Assembly (NCBI GenBank): GCA_035319765.1
Contig: DATHCB010000007.1
Location: 1 to 12,396 of the forward strand
Source: DATHCB01 sp035319765
GTDB taxonomy: Archaea > Thermoproteota > Bathyarchaeia > Bathyarchaeales > SOJC01
Direction of reading: 5' to 3'
Length of the DNA: 12,396 bases
Below, piece after piece: positions 1-6,997 of the stretch. The position numbers and the translations under genes were made by a program. Numbering within the stretch: the stretch's first letter is position 1; each line of letters opens with the position of its first letter. The notes below the pieces were generated by a model that was not told where the DNA came from, ran no database searches, and saw nothing but the letters and a program-made list of their open reading frames with translations.

Positions 1-135
1 GTTCTTGAGCCAAGTCTAGAGCTTTGGTTCTCCGACGTTTTTCAAACCATTTGTAACTTCTTTTTTCCAAAATTTCACATCTCCCTCAACATTCTCTTGT
101 AAGTATTAATATTTTTTTGCTGGTTTCTATTGCAA
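1..135. other. Left-edge intergenic stretch, possible end of a convergent gene
   Basis: This AT-rich stretch lies downstream of phoU. No gene can be called with confidence. The plus strand is open from base 1 to a TAA at 100-102 (33 codons), and a T-rich run (about 112-118) follows. That would fit the tail and terminator of a gene entering from the left and converging on phoU. The open frame is short and rich in Phe and Leu, so it may be chance. Confidence 0.2.
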
Positions 136-774
136 TCACCTTAGCAGTATTTTTTGACCTGTTGCGATATAATAGATGCTTTCCCCTACATACGTAGCGT
201 GGTCTGCAATCCTCTCTAGGTATTTAACCACTAGTGCAGTGGACACTATGCACTTCGTACCAGGAGGAGCCTTGGACAGCTTATCTAAATAATCAGAATA
301 TATTACATCAACTTCATTTTCAGTGGTTGCAAGCGATTTTGCCATTTCTCCGTCATTGCTTCTTAGGGCTTCTACGCTTGTGTGGACCATGAGAACGGCT
401 TTCTCAGACATCTTTTCCATCAAGTCTCGAGAGTACGCGCATTTTTGTGAAGCGCCAAATCTTTGTTGAGTTAGAGTTATGTCCAGTGCATATCTCCCGT
501 ATCTTTCAAAGTCATAGGCGATTTTCATGTAAGAGTTTATTATTCTCAAGTCAGAGGCAACTGGTTGATATTTGACCATCAATTCAAAAGCTTTGTCTTC
601 CACGCTCACAGTCATCGCGAGTAAGGCTTCTGAAAGCTCTCTGATCTCTTCACTAACCTCTGTGTCGTTCATGAAACCCGTCACAGCAATTCTGATGGTC
701 TTTTCGGCCATATCGCCCATCCTGAGCAAAATGGTCGTCAGCTGCTCTAGACCTCTATCCAGCAATCTGCTCAT
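136..774 (-). CDS. phoU: Phosphate-specific transport regulator PhoU (stand-alone, two-repeat)
   Basis: This is a 212-residue protein of normal PhoU length, the cytoplasmic partner that restrains the Pst transporter and links it to phosphate signalling. Two three-helix repeats are visible. The first carries YQPVASDLR (69-77) and the motif DFERYGRYALDI (88-99). The second carries YLERIADHATYVGES (185-199). The family binds metal clusters through an E-R-I-G-D type motif. Repeat 2 keeps both acids (E187, D191), whereas repeat 1 has E90 but Arg94 where Asp is usual, so the first metal site looks degenerate. The ATG at 774 is well supported: AGGTGA lies 6 bases upstream and overlaps the stop of pstB. 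The gene is last in the pstSCAB-phoU operon, 10 bases after pstB, and the two are probably translationally coupled. Confidence 0.95.
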   Translation of the reverse strand: MSRLLDRGLEQLTTILLRMGDMAEKTIRIAVTGFMNDTEVSEEIRELSEALLAMTVSVEDKAFELMVKYQPVASDLRIINSYMKIAYDFERYGRYALDITLTQQRFGASQKCAYSRDLMEKMSEKAVLMVHTSVEALRSNDGEMAKSLATTENEVDVIYSDYLDKLSKAPPGTKCIVSTALVVKYLERIADHATYVGESIYYIATGQKILLR

Positions 775-780
775 GTGTTT

Positions 781-786
781 TCACCT
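781..786 (-). promoter_or_regulatory. Ribosome binding site of phoU (AGGTGA)
   Basis: The minus strand reads AGGTGA, complementary to the usual archaeal 16S rRNA 3' end, with a 6-base spacer to the ATG at 774. It overlaps the TAG stop of pstB (785-787), so ribosomes finishing pstB are placed to start phoU. Confidence 0.75.
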
Positions 787-1516
787 AACCAAACTTTCCA
801 GTCAGATATTTTTCTGTCAGTTCACTTTTTGGGCTCTCAAACACGCCTGTTGTATCTCCGAACTCCACAAGCTCGCCCAAATACATGAATGCAGTGAAGT
901 CCGAAATGCGTGCGGCTTGTTGCATATTATGCGTCACAATCACTATCATATAATCCTGTTTAAGCGACATAATTGATTCTTCAATTTTCGCGGTAGCAAC
1001 TGGGTCAAGAGCCGAGCAGGGCTCGTCCATAAGAATTACTTCTGGCTCAACCGCCAGGGCTCGCGCTATGCATAGTCTCTGCTGTTGCCCCCCAGACAGG
1101 TTGACTCCAGGCTTCTTGAGATCGTCTTTGACTTCGTCCCAAAGGAAAGCCATCCTAAGGCTTCTTTCTGCTACGCTGTCGAGCTTCTCTTTATTTCTCA
1201 CGCCGCCGAGTTTCAAGCCTGCTACTACATTATCGTATATAGACATCGTAGGAAAGGGATTGGCCTTCTGGAAGACCATGCCTATCCTTCTGCGAATTGC
1301 AACTGGATCAACTTCTGGAGAGTAGATGTTTACTCCATCTAGAATGACCTCTCCTTCGACTTTTGCATTTGGAGTCAATTCGTGAATTCGGTTAAGGCAT
1401 CTTATCAATGTAGTTTTTCCACATCCAGAAGGACCCATAATAGCAGTTATGCTACTTTTAGGGAAGTTTAAGTTGATCCCGTTCAGAACTTGTACTTTGC
1501 CAAATTTAGCTTTCAA
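785..1516 (-). CDS. pstB: Phosphate ABC transporter ATP-binding protein PstB (copy 1; N-terminus unresolved)
   Basis: This is the ATPase subunit that powers PstCA phosphate import. All nucleotide-binding motifs are present, counting from the TTG at 1516: Walker A GPSGCGKT (28-35), Q-loop Gln83, signature LSGGQQQ (140-146), Walker B ILMDE (161-165), D-loop SALD (168-171) and switch His196. The C-terminal TGKFG is shared with the second PstB in this window. The start is a problem. TTG at 1516 is the only ATG/GTG/TTG in frame, but it has no ribosome site and cuts into the first beta strand. The frame stays open upstream and encodes VKLATKD directly before it, as expected for PstB. A strong GGAGG (1581-1585) lies further upstream, but the in-frame codon at a workable distance is TTA (1568-1570). 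Either a non-standard start or a one-base sequence error is likely. The true protein is probably about 260 residues. Confidence 0.93.
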   Translation of the reverse strand: MKAKFGKVQVLNGINLNFPKSSITAIMGPSGCGKTTLIRCLNRIHELTPNAKVEGEVILDGVNIYSPEVDPVAIRRRIGMVFQKANPFPTMSIYDNVVAGLKLGGVRNKEKLDSVAERSLRMAFLWDEVKDDLKKPGVNLSGGQQQRLCIARALAVEPEVILMDEPCSALDPVATAKIEESIMSLKQDYMIVIVTHNMQQAARISDFTAFMYLGELVEFGDTTGVFESPKSELTEKYLTGKFG

Positions 1517-1578
1517 GTCTTTGGTTGCCAGCTTGACTGATGATGGATCCGTATTTTTATATTCGCTTAATTTTGATG

Positions 1579-1587
1579 CCCCTCCTT
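1579..1587 (-). promoter_or_regulatory. Strong Shine-Dalgarno upstream of pstB1 without a matching start codon
   Basis: The minus strand reads AAGGAGGGG, about 40 bases after the pstA stop. It is the best ribosome site in the operon. No ATG, GTG or TTG in the PstB frame lies at a normal distance. The nearest in-frame codon is TTA at 1570. The ATG at 1590, just before this site, is in another frame and stops after 7 codons. Confidence 0.55.
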
Positions 1588-1628
1588 CATTATTTTGTAG
1601 TCTGCTTATTGAGTATTCAGTCCTAGCC

Positions 1629-2507
1629 CTACATTTCCATCCGTGCTTTTGTTGGATTTCTTCCTATCGTAAGCTTGACCAAAAGATTCAGTGCAAGCAT
1701 GATAAGTATGAGGAGTAAAGCTGCTCCCCATGCCTGACTTATCCAAGATGGAACTGAAGAAAGAGCGTAATAGTAAATAAGAACTGTCATTGAGGCCGTA
1801 GGCTGCATTAAATTTTTTATAAACAGAGTGCTTGTAGCCGCTGTAAATAGTAAAGGAGCTGTTTCTCCTGACGCTCGCGCTATCGCTAACAATATGCCAG
1901 TTAAGAGCCCATTTTTCCCCGTGCCCAAGACAATCCTGAGCACAGTTTTCCATCTTGGAACCCCAAGAGCCATTGAGGCTTCTCTCAACGTCGTTGGGAC
2001 AAGCTTGAGAGATTCGCTTGTCGTCCTTGCGATGATGGGAGTCATTATAAAACTTAATGCGACACCGCCTGCAAAAGCGGAATATGTTTTCGTAGTCAAG
2101 ACGATTAAAATGAAAACGAACAATCCTATCACCATTGTGGGAAACCCAGTAAGCACATCGTTCGTAAAACCTGAAACTGTGGAAAGCCTAGATGTAGACC
2201 ATTCTGAAAAAAAGATGCCTGCTCCAACACCAATTGGTACCGAGATAAGGGTGGCTAAACCCACCATAACGAAAGACCCTTCTATTGCAGGTGCTATTCC
2301 TCCGCCTGGAAAGTTCGGTGCAGTAGGTGCTTGAGTCAGGAAGTCTAAACTTATCGCTGGCGCCCCTTTCATGAAGACGACTCCTAGTATGAGGACTAGG
2401 GGTACCAAGGCAAGAACCACAGCCACTAGAACTAATATGGTCATTGACACGTTAACTATTTTTCGTCGTATTGAAATACTCGCTGTAAGATTAGATTTTG
2501 TCATCAT
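1629..2507 (-). CDS. pstA: Phosphate ABC transporter permease PstA (copy 1)
   Basis: This is a 292-residue inner-membrane channel subunit that pairs with PstC and contacts PstB. Six membrane helices are apparent: about 21-46, 76-100, 118-137, 145-160, 200-225 and 255-278. The cytoplasmic coupling loop that docks on the ATPase is clear at about 165-190 (LKLVPTTLREASMALGVPRW). The PstA-type signature RASGETAPLLFTA (211-223) follows and distinguishes it from PstC. GFPTMVIGLF (121-130) is also typical. The start is the double ATG at 2507/2504, 12 bases after the pstC stop. No strong ribosome site lies at the usual distance, so coupling to pstC translation is likely. The frame ends at TAG 1629-1631. 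Confidence 0.95.
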   Translation of the reverse strand: MMTKSNLTASISIRRKIVNVSMTILVLVAVVLALVPLVLILGVVFMKGAPAISLDFLTQAPTAPNFPGGGIAPAIEGSFVMVGLATLISVPIGVGAGIFFSEWSTSRLSTVSGFTNDVLTGFPTMVIGLFVFILIVLTTKTYSAFAGGVALSFIMTPIIARTTSESLKLVPTTLREASMALGVPRWKTVLRIVLGTGKNGLLTGILLAIARASGETAPLLFTAATSTLFIKNLMQPTASMTVLIYYYALSSVPSWISQAWGAALLLILIMLALNLLVKLTIGRNPTKARMEM

Positions 2508-2519
2508 CGCAACATCTCG

Positions 2520-3461
2520 TCAAACCTTAACCTCCATTCCGCGACTCATCCTCCAAAGCAGAAACCGGGCAGTGACATTAACTAGTAAAGCTACAGCAAA
2601 CAGAATTAACGCTATTTCAATTATAGAAGATTCATAAAGTCCTGTAGACTCGCCAAATTCATTTGCTATGAGCGAAGACAAAGTGTAACCAGAGGAAAAC
2701 AAATTTGCAGTAATGTTAGGAATATTTCCAATTACCATTACAACGGCCATTGTTTCACCTAGGGCACGTCCAAGCCCCAAAATGAACCCGCCGAATATAC
2801 CCGATCTGGCATATGGCAAGACGCTTTTCTGCGTAGCTTCCCAGTCTGTAGCTCCAAGCGAGTACATTGCTTCGCGCTGACTATTTGGAACCGCGTTTAA
2901 AACATCTCTAGAAACTGCAGACATTGTTGGAATAATCATTATGGCTAGTATGAAACCAGCACTAAAAAAATCAAATCCCTCAGGATGGCCCGAAAATAAT
3001 GGGATAAAACCTAGATAATAATGTAAGGGGCTTTCCACATATTCACGTAAAAGGGGAACTAGAACAAACAAGCCCCATAAGCCATAGACGACGCTGGGCA
3101 CAGCAGCTAGTAGATCGACAATTGTACCCAATGAATAACCAATTGTTTGATGGCTTTTTAGCTTCTCTGATATAAAGATGGCTACACCAAGACTAATGGG
3201 GAACCCTATGATAATAGCAATCGCCGATGTCAACAAGGTTCCATAAATAAACGGCAAAGCCCCGAATTCATTTTTATTTACGTTCCACTCTCTTCTAATC
3301 AAAAAGGCTAGTCCGAATTTGTATATTGAGGGGGCTGCGATGTGATAAAGTTCAACTGTAAGCGCAACAATAAGACCTATAATGAATAAAGCTGCAGCTT
3401 CGAGAAGGATTTTTAATATTGTATCTCCACTTAGCCTAAATTGCACTTTTTGTTGGCTCAT
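2520..3461 (-). CDS. pstC: Phosphate ABC transporter permease PstC (copy 1)
   Basis: This is a 313-residue inner-membrane permease, the first channel subunit of the Pst importer. Helices are apparent at about 15-40, 71-98, 115-140, 165-183, 220-245 and 278-303. A periplasm-facing segment lies between helices 1 and 2. Family landmarks are LLAAVPSVVYGLWGLFVLVP (117-136), the ATPase-coupling loop DVLNAVPNSQREAMYSLGAT (186-205) and GLGRALGETMAVVMVIGN (229-246), which is PstC-like rather than PstA-like. The ATG at 3461 has only an A-rich leader and no clear Shine-Dalgarno. It lies 47 bases beyond the pstS stop, and the gap contains a T-run that may lower downstream transcription. It is followed closely by pstA. 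Confidence 0.95.
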   Translation of the reverse strand: MSQQKVQFRLSGDTILKILLEAAALFIIGLIVALTVELYHIAAPSIYKFGLAFLIRREWNVNKNEFGALPFIYGTLLTSAIAIIIGFPISLGVAIFISEKLKSHQTIGYSLGTIVDLLAAVPSVVYGLWGLFVLVPLLREYVESPLHYYLGFIPLFSGHPEGFDFFSAGFILAIMIIPTMSAVSRDVLNAVPNSQREAMYSLGATDWEATQKSVLPYARSGIFGGFILGLGRALGETMAVVMVIGNIPNITANLFSSGYTLSSLIANEFGESTGLYESSIIEIALILFAVALLVNVTARFLLWRMSRGMEVKV

Positions 3462-3477
3462 TTTTTCGATTAATGCT

Positions 3478-3484
3478 AAAAAAA
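3478..3484 (-). terminator. T-tract between pstS and pstC, possible partial terminator
   Basis: On the transcribed minus strand the 47-base pstS-pstC gap contains CCCCTA followed by seven T, 24 bases after the pstS stop codon. Archaeal RNA polymerase can terminate on such T-runs. A partial stop here would give more pstS than pstCAB-phoU mRNA, matching the usual need for excess binding protein. No hairpin is evident. Confidence 0.35.
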
Positions 3485-3508
3485 TAGGGGAGGATAGCTT
3501 ATTAAATT

Positions 3509-4669
3509 CTACTCTATCGGCGTTCCGTTGTGGGCTACCAACAGTAATGTTGCATTGTCAATAGCGACTATATTAGCCGGCAATGGAACGTAGCCCTCAC
3601 TTACACCTAAACTTTGACCTGAGTTAACGATCCATGAAAAGAAATTGACAAGAGCGGCACCTTGAGCATAATCAGACTGGTGTTCATAGATTAGGGCGTA
3701 TGTCATGGTCACAATTGGGTAGATAGAAGTAGCTGCTGTATCTTTGTATGTGTTGTTAATTATCGAAACACCTGTCCATGATGCGTTGCCTGCTGGAAGA
3801 CTAGCTGCTCCTGCTGCCAGCGCGGCTGCTATGCTCGAATCATTAGCGAGGATGAAATTGCCCGCGGCGTTTTCAACGGTGCCATAGTAGAGCAAAGTTT
3901 GACCTGGGTTTTCGAGTATATAGGAAATTTCCAGTGGACCGATCGCGCCTTTGGTTCCACCAATGTCGGTTGCTACACCAGCATTTTTACTCCCTTCAAG
4001 TTCTCCTGGGAGTGGCGGCCAAATGCTTGCGCTTGTACTTGGCAGTCCAACGTGTGAGGCCCAAGCGCTGCTTGTATCATACAAGAAATTCGTGAAGGCG
4101 AACATAGTACCGCTCGCGTCAGCTCGGTGAACGCAAGTTATGGGCAGATTAGGCAATGTTGTTCCTGGGTTAATGGCTGCAAGTGCCGGGTCATCCCAAT
4201 TCGTTATGTTTCCCATGAAGATTTCTGCAAGAATAGGCCCTGTAAAGTTAAGAGTTGGGGTAGAGGCTCCTTCTCCAAGGTTATATGCTGGTACGACTGC
4301 GCTGGCAGTTATTGGTAAAGTCAAACAAGTTTGACCTGAAGGCACAGCCGCGTACTGTGTCGCAGTCATTGGCGCATCCGATTCGCCGAAGTTCCCTAAT
4401 CCATCAGTTACAAAATCAGTAACTCCGGCACCGCTTCCGACGGCATTGTAAGTGACTGAAATCTGAGGTTCAACATTACCGTACTCTGCTATCCAAGTTA
4501 GCATTAGAGGGTAGACAAGTGTACCTCCGTTCCCGGTAAGGCTTGTGGCCGCTAGTTTTGCGGTAGTCGTTGATGCTGGTGATCGCGTCAGATATGTGTA
4601 GGCGAATACGCTTCCTATTATGAAGACGATTACTATTACAGCTATGGCGATTATGTATGTAGTTTTCAT
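3509..4669 (-). CDS. pstS: Phosphate ABC transporter substrate-binding protein PstS
   Basis: This is the 386-residue extracytoplasmic binding protein that captures phosphate for PstCA. The N-terminus is a single hydrophobic segment (about 5-27) after a Lys. It has no lipobox Cys, so it is probably a membrane anchor or uncleaved signal. A Ser/Thr-rich linker (30-43) follows. Phosphate-contact regions are recognisable: LTGNGGTLVYP (44-54), the loop NFGESDAPM with Ser97-Asp98, and HRADASGT (181-188) with Arg182, Ser186 and Thr188. GAIGPLEISY (241-250) is another family landmark. The ATG at 4669 is preferred because AGGTGA sits 5 bases upstream. A GTG at 4678 lies inside that ribosome site and would add only three residues. 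It is first in the operon and divergent from an AbrB-PhoU regulator. Confidence 0.95.
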   Translation of the reverse strand: MKTTYIIAIAVIVIVFIIGSVFAYTYLTRSPASTTTAKLAATSLTGNGGTLVYPLMLTWIAEYGNVEPQISVTYNAVGSGAGVTDFVTDGLGNFGESDAPMTATQYAAVPSGQTCLTLPITASAVVPAYNLGEGASTPTLNFTGPILAEIFMGNITNWDDPALAAINPGTTLPNLPITCVHRADASGTMFAFTNFLYDTSSAWASHVGLPSTSASIWPPLPGELEGSKNAGVATDIGGTKGAIGPLEISYILENPGQTLLYYGTVENAAGNFILANDSSIAAALAAGAASLPAGNASWTGVSIINNTYKDTAATSIYPIVTMTYALIYEHQSDYAQGAALVNFFSWIVNSGQSLGVSEGYVPLPANIVAIDNATLLLVAHNGTPIE

Positions 4670-4674
4670 TTTTT

Positions 4675-4680
4675 TCACCT
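4675..4680 (-). promoter_or_regulatory. Ribosome binding site of pstS (AGGTGA)
   Basis: The minus strand reads AGGTGA, then five A, then ATG (4669). This fixes the start against the GTG at 4678, which is part of the site itself. Confidence 0.75.
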
Positions 4681-4694
4681 CTTAGTATGAACGA

Positions 4695-4701
4695 TTTTAT
4701 A
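4695..4701 (-). promoter_or_regulatory. TATA-like box for pstS (TATAAAA)
   Basis: The minus strand reads CTATAAAAT, centred about 29 bases before the pstS ATG. At normal archaeal spacing transcription would begin almost at the start codon and cut into the ribosome site. The box at 4750-4757, read on this strand as TATATAG, is therefore an equal candidate and would give a leader of about 60 bases. Confidence 0.4.
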
Positions 4702-4749
4702 GTTCATCTCTTTCTTCACTTTTTTCTTGTTTACATAGAAACAAAAACA

Positions 4750-4757
4750 TCTATATA
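4750..4757 (+). promoter_or_regulatory. TATA box of the first AbrB-PhoU gene (TCTATATA)
   Basis: TCTATATA lies about 60 bases before the TTG start at 4812, so transcription would begin near 4780. The second box at 4791-4799 is too close to the start codon to serve as the TATA box. The core is nearly palindromic and could also serve pstS on the other strand. The same octamer occurs upstream of the second AbrB-PhoU gene. Confidence 0.5.
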
Positions 4758-4774
4758 CCTTATGCAAATAAAGA

Positions 4775-4803
4775 ATATAGAGAGAAATCAACTATATAGA
4801 GAG
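4775..4803. repeat. Direct repeat ATATAGAGAG, two copies 19 bases apart
   Basis: Perfect 10-base copies lie at 4775-4784 and 4794-4803, just before the start of the regulator gene. The 19-base period is close to two helical turns, as would suit a dimeric or tandem DNA-binding protein. The second copy overlaps the CTATATAG palindrome (4792-4799). AT-rich promoter DNA makes chance similarity possible. Confidence 0.35.
4791..4799 (+). promoter_or_regulatory. Second TATATAG box before AbrB-PhoU 1, possible operator
   Basis: ACTATATAG contains the palindrome CTATATAG and lies only 12 bases before the TTG start. As a TATA box it would start transcription inside the gene, so a protein-binding role is more likely. 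It pairs with the box at 4750-4757 at the spacing also seen at 6957/6998. Confidence 0.4.
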
Positions 4804-4811
4804 CGAGTAGG

Positions 4812-5867
4812 TTGAAAGAACAACGATCCGATATCGAACATAACGAAGAGACGAGAAAAATTCAGCTGACTGGCAAATCGACCTACATTGTTTCTTTACC
4901 AAAAAAATGGGTAACAAACATGAACCTCGAGGCAGGAAGCCAAATTGTTGTCACAAGACAAGGCGATGCGTCACTTCTTCTCACCCCTAAAGAACTGCTT
5001 AGACAGACAAAACTTGGAGAAGCTAGGATCACTGTATCTCAGAAAGACGACCCAGACATGATCGCGCGAAAAATAGTCGCTCTTTACTTAGTAGGCTATA
5101 ACGTGATCGCAATCAAAACAAAAGAGGAACGGATAACATCTCTGCAGAAAAACCTAGTCAAAGACTTTGCCAGAAGAAAACTTGTAGGCACAGAAATACT
5201 TTCAGAAACACCCGACGAAATGAAACTGCAAATCTTACTCAGTTACCCAGAACTGTCAGTTGAAAACGCCCTGAGACGAATGTGTCTCATCGCCATTTCG
5301 ATGCACGAAGACGTCATCAAAGCGCTGCAAAGCATGGATAAAGCACTAGCGAAAGAGGTAATAACGCTGGACGATGAAGTGGATCGCTTCAGCCTTTACA
5401 TAATTCGACAGTTAAAAGCAGCTGTGCAGAGTGAAGCGGTCATGAAAAACATAGGGCTTTCGAATCAAAGGGATTGCCTAGGCTATCGCGTGATCGTAAA
5501 GTCGGTCGAAAGAATAGCTGATCACGCATCCCAAATCGCAGAAAGTGTCCTAGAACTGGACGAAAAAGTCGATAATTCAGTCCTTCAGAAGATATCTGAA
5601 ATTGATTCCTTTGCAAGATTGGTGTTCGATGACGCAACACGATCATTGTACACGAAGGACTACGAACTAGCGAATAGCGTAGTTTCCAAAGCGAAAACAA
5701 TCACGGCAATGGAAAACAAATGGGTCAGAGCCTTCGCCGAGAAAGAAATCAGAGCAATATCAACGGTCAGGATGATAATGGAAAGCATACGAAGGACCGC
5801 AGAATATGCTGGCGACATCGCGGAGATCGTCTTGAACCTAACCGTGGATCAAATAATCGCTCCCTAA
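4812..5867 (+). CDS. AbrB/SpoVT-domain PhoU-family regulator (copy 1)
   Basis: This is a 351-residue protein with two parts. Residues about 13-57 form an AbrB/SpoVT-type swapped-hairpin DNA-binding domain (ETRKIQLTGKSTYIVSLPKKW, in which SLPKKW is typical). The rest is PhoU-like. One repeat carries SVERIADHASQIAES (231-245) with the metal-binding acids E233 and D237. The last repeat has IRRTAEYAGDIAE (326-338), where the first acid is Arg327 and the second is Glu331. This is a cytoplasmic protein and probably a phosphate-responsive transcription factor or Pst modulator. Such fusions are common in archaea, but their targets are mostly inferred. The TTG at 4812 is the only usable in-frame start after the upstream stop, and it has no strong ribosome site. 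It is divergent from pstS across about 140 bases that contain shared box motifs. Confidence 0.88.
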   Translation: MKEQRSDIEHNEETRKIQLTGKSTYIVSLPKKWVTNMNLEAGSQIVVTRQGDASLLLTPKELLRQTKLGEARITVSQKDDPDMIARKIVALYLVGYNVIAIKTKEERITSLQKNLVKDFARRKLVGTEILSETPDEMKLQILLSYPELSVENALRRMCLIAISMHEDVIKALQSMDKALAKEVITLDDEVDRFSLYIIRQLKAAVQSEAVMKNIGLSNQRDCLGYRVIVKSVERIADHASQIAESVLELDEKVDNSVLQKISEIDSFARLVFDDATRSLYTKDYELANSVVSKAKTITAMENKWVRAFAEKEIRAISTVRMIMESIRRTAEYAGDIAEIVLNLTVDQIIAP

Positions 5868-6027
5868 GACAACAAGACGAGAGGGCTACGAATGAAACTG
5901 TGCTGGCGTTTCCAACATTGGTGATTCATTCGTTTGGCTTGTCTAAGTCTTTCATCAAAAGTAGCTGGGCAAGGTCCATCCTTTTATCAGACGAACAAGC
6001 AGAAATTTCCCAGCGCGCGCTTTTAGA
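5868..6027. other. Convergent intergenic region between AbrB-PhoU 1 and pstB2
   Basis: This 160-base region separates two convergent genes. No coding frame is convincing. It contains the perfect GC palindrome AGCGCGCGCT (6012-6021) followed by TTTT on the plus strand, just before the pstB2 stop. That could help end the regulator transcript, although the T-run is short and the palindrome has no loop. Confidence 0.4.
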
Positions 6028-6780
6028 TTAGCCGAATTTGCCAGTTATGTAATTTTCAGTCAATTCACTCTTTGGCGTGTCAAATAGAGTTCTTGTGTCG
6101 TTGTATTCCACTAATTGGCCTACGTACATGAATGCGGTAAAGTCCGAGACGCGCGCCGCCTGTTGCAAATTATGTGTCACAACTATAACCGTATATTTTT
6201 CTTTGAGATCTGCGACGAGGGATTCGATTCGAGCAGTTGCAGCTGGATCCAAGGAGCTGCACGGCTCGTCCATGAGAATCAGTTCAGGCTCTGCGGCCAA
6301 CGCACGTGCTATGCAAAGCCTTTGCTGTTGCCCACCTGAAAGAGCCAAAGCATTTTCGTTCAGGCGGTCTTTAACTTCATCCCATAACGCCGCCCCTCTG
6401 AGGCTTTTCTCTACAACTTCTTTGAGCTTTTCGCCTTTTGCGGTATTATGGACGCGGGGACCAAAAGCCACGTTTTCGAATATGGATTTTGGGAAGGGGT
6501 TAGGCTTTTGAAATACCATTCCTATTCTTCGTCTTAGATCATAAACATTGCTGCCATTACCGTAGATGTTTTGTCCATCGAGAATTATCTCTCCTGATGT
6601 TCGGCAGCCGCTGATGAGATCATTCATACGGTTGATTGATCGTAGAAGTGTTGATTTGCCGCATCCTGAGGGACCCATTATGGCGGTTACTGCTTTTTCT
6701 TTAATTTCGAGATCTATATTTTTGAGGATATGATTGTTCCTGAACCATAAATTGAATTTTTTAGTTTCGACTTTCCGCAA
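6028..6780 (-). CDS. pstB: Phosphate ABC transporter ATP-binding protein PstB (copy 2)
   Basis: This is a second complete PstB ATPase, very similar to copy 1 and ending in the same SELTE and TGKFG tail. Counting from the upstream ATG at 6846, it has Walker A GPSGCGKS (58-65), Q-loop Gln113, signature LSGGQQQ (169-175), Walker B ILMDE (190-194) and switch His225. Start choice: ATGs at 6846 (272 residues) and 6810 (260) have no ribosome site. The TTG at 6780 has GGGAG 7 bases upstream and gives 250 residues, the usual family length, so it is preferred here. The gene stands alone, divergent from the second AbrB-PhoU gene. It may supply ATPase to the PstC2-PstA2 permeases at the right end, or duplicate copy 1. 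Which permeases it serves is inference. Confidence 0.92.
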   Translation of the reverse strand: MRKVETKKFNLWFRNNHILKNIDLEIKEKAVTAIMGPSGCGKSTLLRSINRMNDLISGCRTSGEIILDGQNIYGNGSNVYDLRRRIGMVFQKPNPFPKSIFENVAFGPRVHNTAKGEKLKEVVEKSLRGAALWDEVKDRLNENALALSGGQQQRLCIARALAAEPELILMDEPCSSLDPAATARIESLVADLKEKYTVIVVTHNLQQAARVSDFTAFMYVGQLVEYNDTRTLFDTPKSELTENYITGKFG

Positions 6781-6787
6781 GGTTTTT

Positions 6788-6792
6788 CTCCC
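6788..6792 (-). promoter_or_regulatory. Ribosome binding site favouring the TTG start of pstB2 (GGGAG)
   Basis: The minus strand reads GGGAG, 7 bases before TTG 6780. Neither upstream ATG (6846, 6810) has a comparable site. A TATA-like ATAATATT at 6829-6836 would place transcription start near 6806, which also fits the shorter protein. Confidence 0.45.
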
Positions 6793-6956
6793 ATCTTGGA
6801 AGCGGAGCATGGTAATTCTGGTTATCGGAATATTATGATTGGGCATGTCTTGAGGAGACGATTGTTGTTCTCTTGAATAGTTATTTCGGAAATGTGGCGC
6901 CCTTTCGATAAATCGGTTTCCACAATAGCTATAATAGAATATGGTTTCACATAGTG

Positions 6957-6966
6957 TCTATATAGA
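6957..6966 (+). promoter_or_regulatory. TATA-like palindrome upstream of the second AbrB-PhoU gene (TCTATATAGA)
   Basis: This is a perfect 10-base palindrome, about 75 bases before the TTG at 7038. Used as a TATA box it would start transcription near 6987. Its first eight bases match the box at 4750-4757 upstream of the other AbrB-PhoU gene. Because it is palindromic it could instead be an operator, or act in both directions. Confidence 0.45.
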
Positions 6967-6997
6967 TAAAGGATTTATTATAAAATTCGCCAATACG

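Noticed and set aside
1..102. Plus-strand frame open from the left edge
   Set aside because: Too short and of low complexity to call as a gene; described only as a possibility in the left-edge entry.
1828..2334. 168-codon open frame on the plus strand
   Set aside because: It is antisense to pstA1, which has clear permease motifs; no ribosome site or family resemblance.
5720..6031. 103-codon plus-strand frame extending from inside AbrB-PhoU 1 into the gap
   Set aside because: More than half overlaps the real gene in another phase, and the tail has no start signal or recognisable features.
6077..6511. 144-codon open frame on the plus strand
   Set aside because: It is antisense to pstB2; a similar antisense frame occurs over pstB1, so it is a by-product of the conserved ATPase sequence.
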